From assembly GCA_028292785.1 (NCBI GenBank), contig JAQGLQ010000493.1:1-6075 (forward strand): a DNA stretch of 6,075 nt, written 5' to 3'. A program made the translations under genes and the position numbers. Source of the DNA: Noviherbaspirillum sp. GTDB lineage: Bacteria > Pseudomonadota > Gammaproteobacteria > Burkholderiales > Burkholderiaceae. The notes beneath the pieces are model-generated. The model searched no databases, had not been told where the DNA came from, and saw nothing but the letters and a program-made list of their open reading frames with translations. This document shows positions 4,882-6,075 of this stretch, in pieces. The number at the start of each line of letters is the position of its first letter. Position 1 is the first letter of the stretch.

Positions 4882-6075
4882 ATGGACACGAGACCGGATA
4901 TGACCGACGAGCTCGACGCCAAGATTTTGCTCGCCACCCTCAAGCGCCTGAAGAAAGGCGATTTCACGGCGCGCATGCCGTCCGACTGGACCGGCCTGGC
5001 GGGAAAAATCGCCGATACGTTGAACGACGTGATCGAGATCAACGAACAGATGGCTGAAGCCATTACCAATGTCAGCCGCATCGTCGGTCGCGACGGTCGC
5101 CTGCATCAGCGCGCCTCGGTCCCCAATGTCTCCGGCGGCTGGTCGACCATGGTGAAATCGATCAATTATCTGATCGACGATCTGGTGCGTCCGACCACCG
5201 AAATGGCGCGCGTCATCGGGGCCGTCGCCAAGGGTGACCTCTCGCAGACCATGTCGCTGGATGTCGATGGACGCCTGCTCAAAGGACAGTTCCTGCGGGC
5301 GGCCACCACTGCAAACACCATGGTGGATCAGCTCGGTTCGTTTGCTTCTGAAGTCACCCGGGTGGCGCGCGAGGTCGGCACCGAAGGCATTCTCGGCGGA
5401 CAGGCACAGGTCAAGGGCGTGGCAGGCACGTGGAAGGACCTGACCGATTCGGTCAATTCGATGGCGGGCAACCTGACATCGCAGGTGCGCAACATTGCCG
5501 ACGTGACCACCGCCGTGGCGAACGGCGACTTGTCGAAGAAAATCACTGTGGACGTGCGCGGCGAAATCCTGCAGTTGAAGGACACCATCAATACCATGGT
5601 GGATCAACTGCGCTCATTCGCTTCCGAAGTGACAAGGGTAGCCCGCGAGGTCGGCACCGAAGGCCGGCTTGGCGGCCAGGCTTATGTGCCGGGAGTCGCC
5701 GGAACATGGAAGGACCTGACCGACAACGTCAATTTCATGGCATCGAATCTGACCGGACAGGTTCGTAACATCGCGGAAGTCACCACCGCGGTGGCGAACG
5801 GCGACCTTTCCAAGAAAATCACCGTCGACGTGAAAGGAGAAATCCTGCAGCTCAAGGACACCATCAACGTCATGGTGGATCAGCTAAGTTCGTTCGCATC
5901 GGAAGTGACGCGGGTGGCGCGCGAAGTCGGCACCGAAGGAAAGCTGGGCGGACAGGCACAGGTCAAGGGCGTGGCAGGCACGTGGAAGGACTTGACCGAC
6001 TCGGTCAACTCGATGGCGGGCAACCTCACCGGCCAGGTGCGCAATATTGCGGATGTCACGACGGCGGTGGCGAAT
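4882..6075 (+). CDS. Poly-HAMP signalling protein, N-terminal 398 residues; probable soluble hybrid histidine kinase
   Basis: The frame stays open from the ATG at 4882 to the window end. It begins without a signal peptide or membrane segment, so the protein is cytoplasmic. A first HAMP-like unit ([10 protein letters not shown], 24-33) is followed by a second (AKGDLSQTM, 116-124). Near-identical 92-residue units then begin, with [13 protein letters not shown] at 213 and 305 and another starting at 396. Each carries TMVDQL or [21 protein letters not shown] and GTWKDLTD. This architecture is known from group III (Nik1/Os-1-type) hybrid kinases and their bacterial relatives, in which stacked HAMP units pass signals such as osmotic stress to a histidine kinase core and receivers. 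The kinase part lies beyond the window, so a methyl-accepting or other output cannot be excluded. The REC-GGDEF-EAL protein encoded just upstream is a natural candidate partner, by inference from position. Confidence 0.85.
   Translation, partial: MDTRPDMTDELDAKILLATLKRLKKGDFTARMPSDWTGLAGKIADTLNDVIEINEQMAEAITNVSRIVGRDGRLHQRASVPNVSGGWSTMVKSINYLIDDLVRPTTEMARVIGAVAKGDLSQTMSLDVDGRLLKGQFLRAATTANTMVDQLGSFASEVTRVAREVGTEGILGGQAQVKGVAGTWKDLTDSVNSMAGNLTSQVRNIADVTTAVANGDLSKKITVDVRGEILQLKDTINTMVDQLRSFASEVTRVAREVGTEGRLGGQAYVPGVAGTWKDLTDNVNFMASNLTGQVRNIAEVTTAVANGDLSKKITVDVKGEILQLKDTINVMVDQLSSFASEVTRVAREVGTEGKLGGQAQVKGVAGTWKDLTDSVNSMAGNLTGQVRNIADVTTAVAN
5395..5439 (+). repeat. 45-bp stretch repeated identically 552 bp downstream
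   Basis: Bases 5395-5439 are identical to 5947-5991, which is exactly two repeat periods away. The intervening unit (5671-5715) differs at many bases and in protein (QAYVPG instead of QAQVKG). Flanking codons of the two identical copies differ at many synonymous positions, so the identity is local. Confidence 0.85.
5425..6075 (+). repeat. Tandem 276-bp coding repeats (92-residue HAMP units)
   Basis: The codons for Gly-Thr-Trp-Lys-Asp start at 5425, 5701 and 5977, exactly 276 bases apart. This gives two full units (5425-5700, 5701-5976) and a third cut by the window end. The preceding unit is related but has about five extra residues between its AKGDL and TMVDQL. The repeats are in frame and part of the poly-HAMP protein. 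Confidence 0.9.

Noticed and set aside
4657..5607. Long - strand ORF of 316 codons across the end of the EAL domain and start of the poly-HAMP gene
   Set aside because: It overlaps two well-supported genes on the other strand. Its His/Arg/Gly-rich product has no recognisable domain and no good ribosome site.

Overview
The window looks like chromosomal DNA of a Gram-negative betaproteobacterium, most likely Burkholderiales and Oxalobacteraceae-like. The reasons are the sequence style of the sigma-70 homologue (region 1.1/1.2 text, proteobacterial non-conserved domain), the moderately high GC of the coding regions, and the type of signalling genes. The taxonomic call is from recall of family sequences; no search was run. 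No rRNA, tRNA, CRISPR array or insertion sequence was recognised.

Layout. (1) 1-1768, + strand: an rpoD (primary sigma factor) homologue whose reading frame is cut by an in-frame TAA at 209-211. The TAA replaces a near-invariant tyrosine at the start of region 1.2 and is followed immediately by an ATG, so one ancestral gene reads as a region 1.1 fragment plus a 518-residue sigma factor. A strong Rho-independent terminator follows (1814-1839). (2) 1906-2355, - strand: a 149-residue protein made of a CBS-domain pair, convergent with rpoD. (3) 2356-2993: about 640 bases without a convincing gene, AT-rich in the middle, with candidate promoters on both strands and several short dyads and direct repeats. 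(4) 2994-4829, + strand: a 611-residue REC-GGDEF-EAL cyclic-di-GMP enzyme starting at TTG. (5) 4882-6075, + strand: the N-terminal 398 residues of a soluble poly-HAMP protein, probably a large hybrid histidine kinase, running off the window end. It contains tandem 276-bp repeats.

How the parts may work together. The REC-GGDEF-EAL gene and the poly-HAMP gene are 52 bases apart on the same strand with no terminator between them, so they probably form an operon. In it a soluble sensor kinase could control a receiver-gated c-di-GMP enzyme; this is inference. The CBS protein is a nucleotide-sensing type of small regulator with its own promoter. The sigma gene is separated from these by its terminator and is probably the end of a different transcript.

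The most unusual observation is the split sigma gene. The stop codon sits among substitutions at residues that are normally almost fixed in primary sigma factors, while the -10 and -35 recognition helices remain intact. This fits a diverging second rpoD copy. It could be a natural two-piece sigma factor, an early pseudogene, or in part a sequence error.
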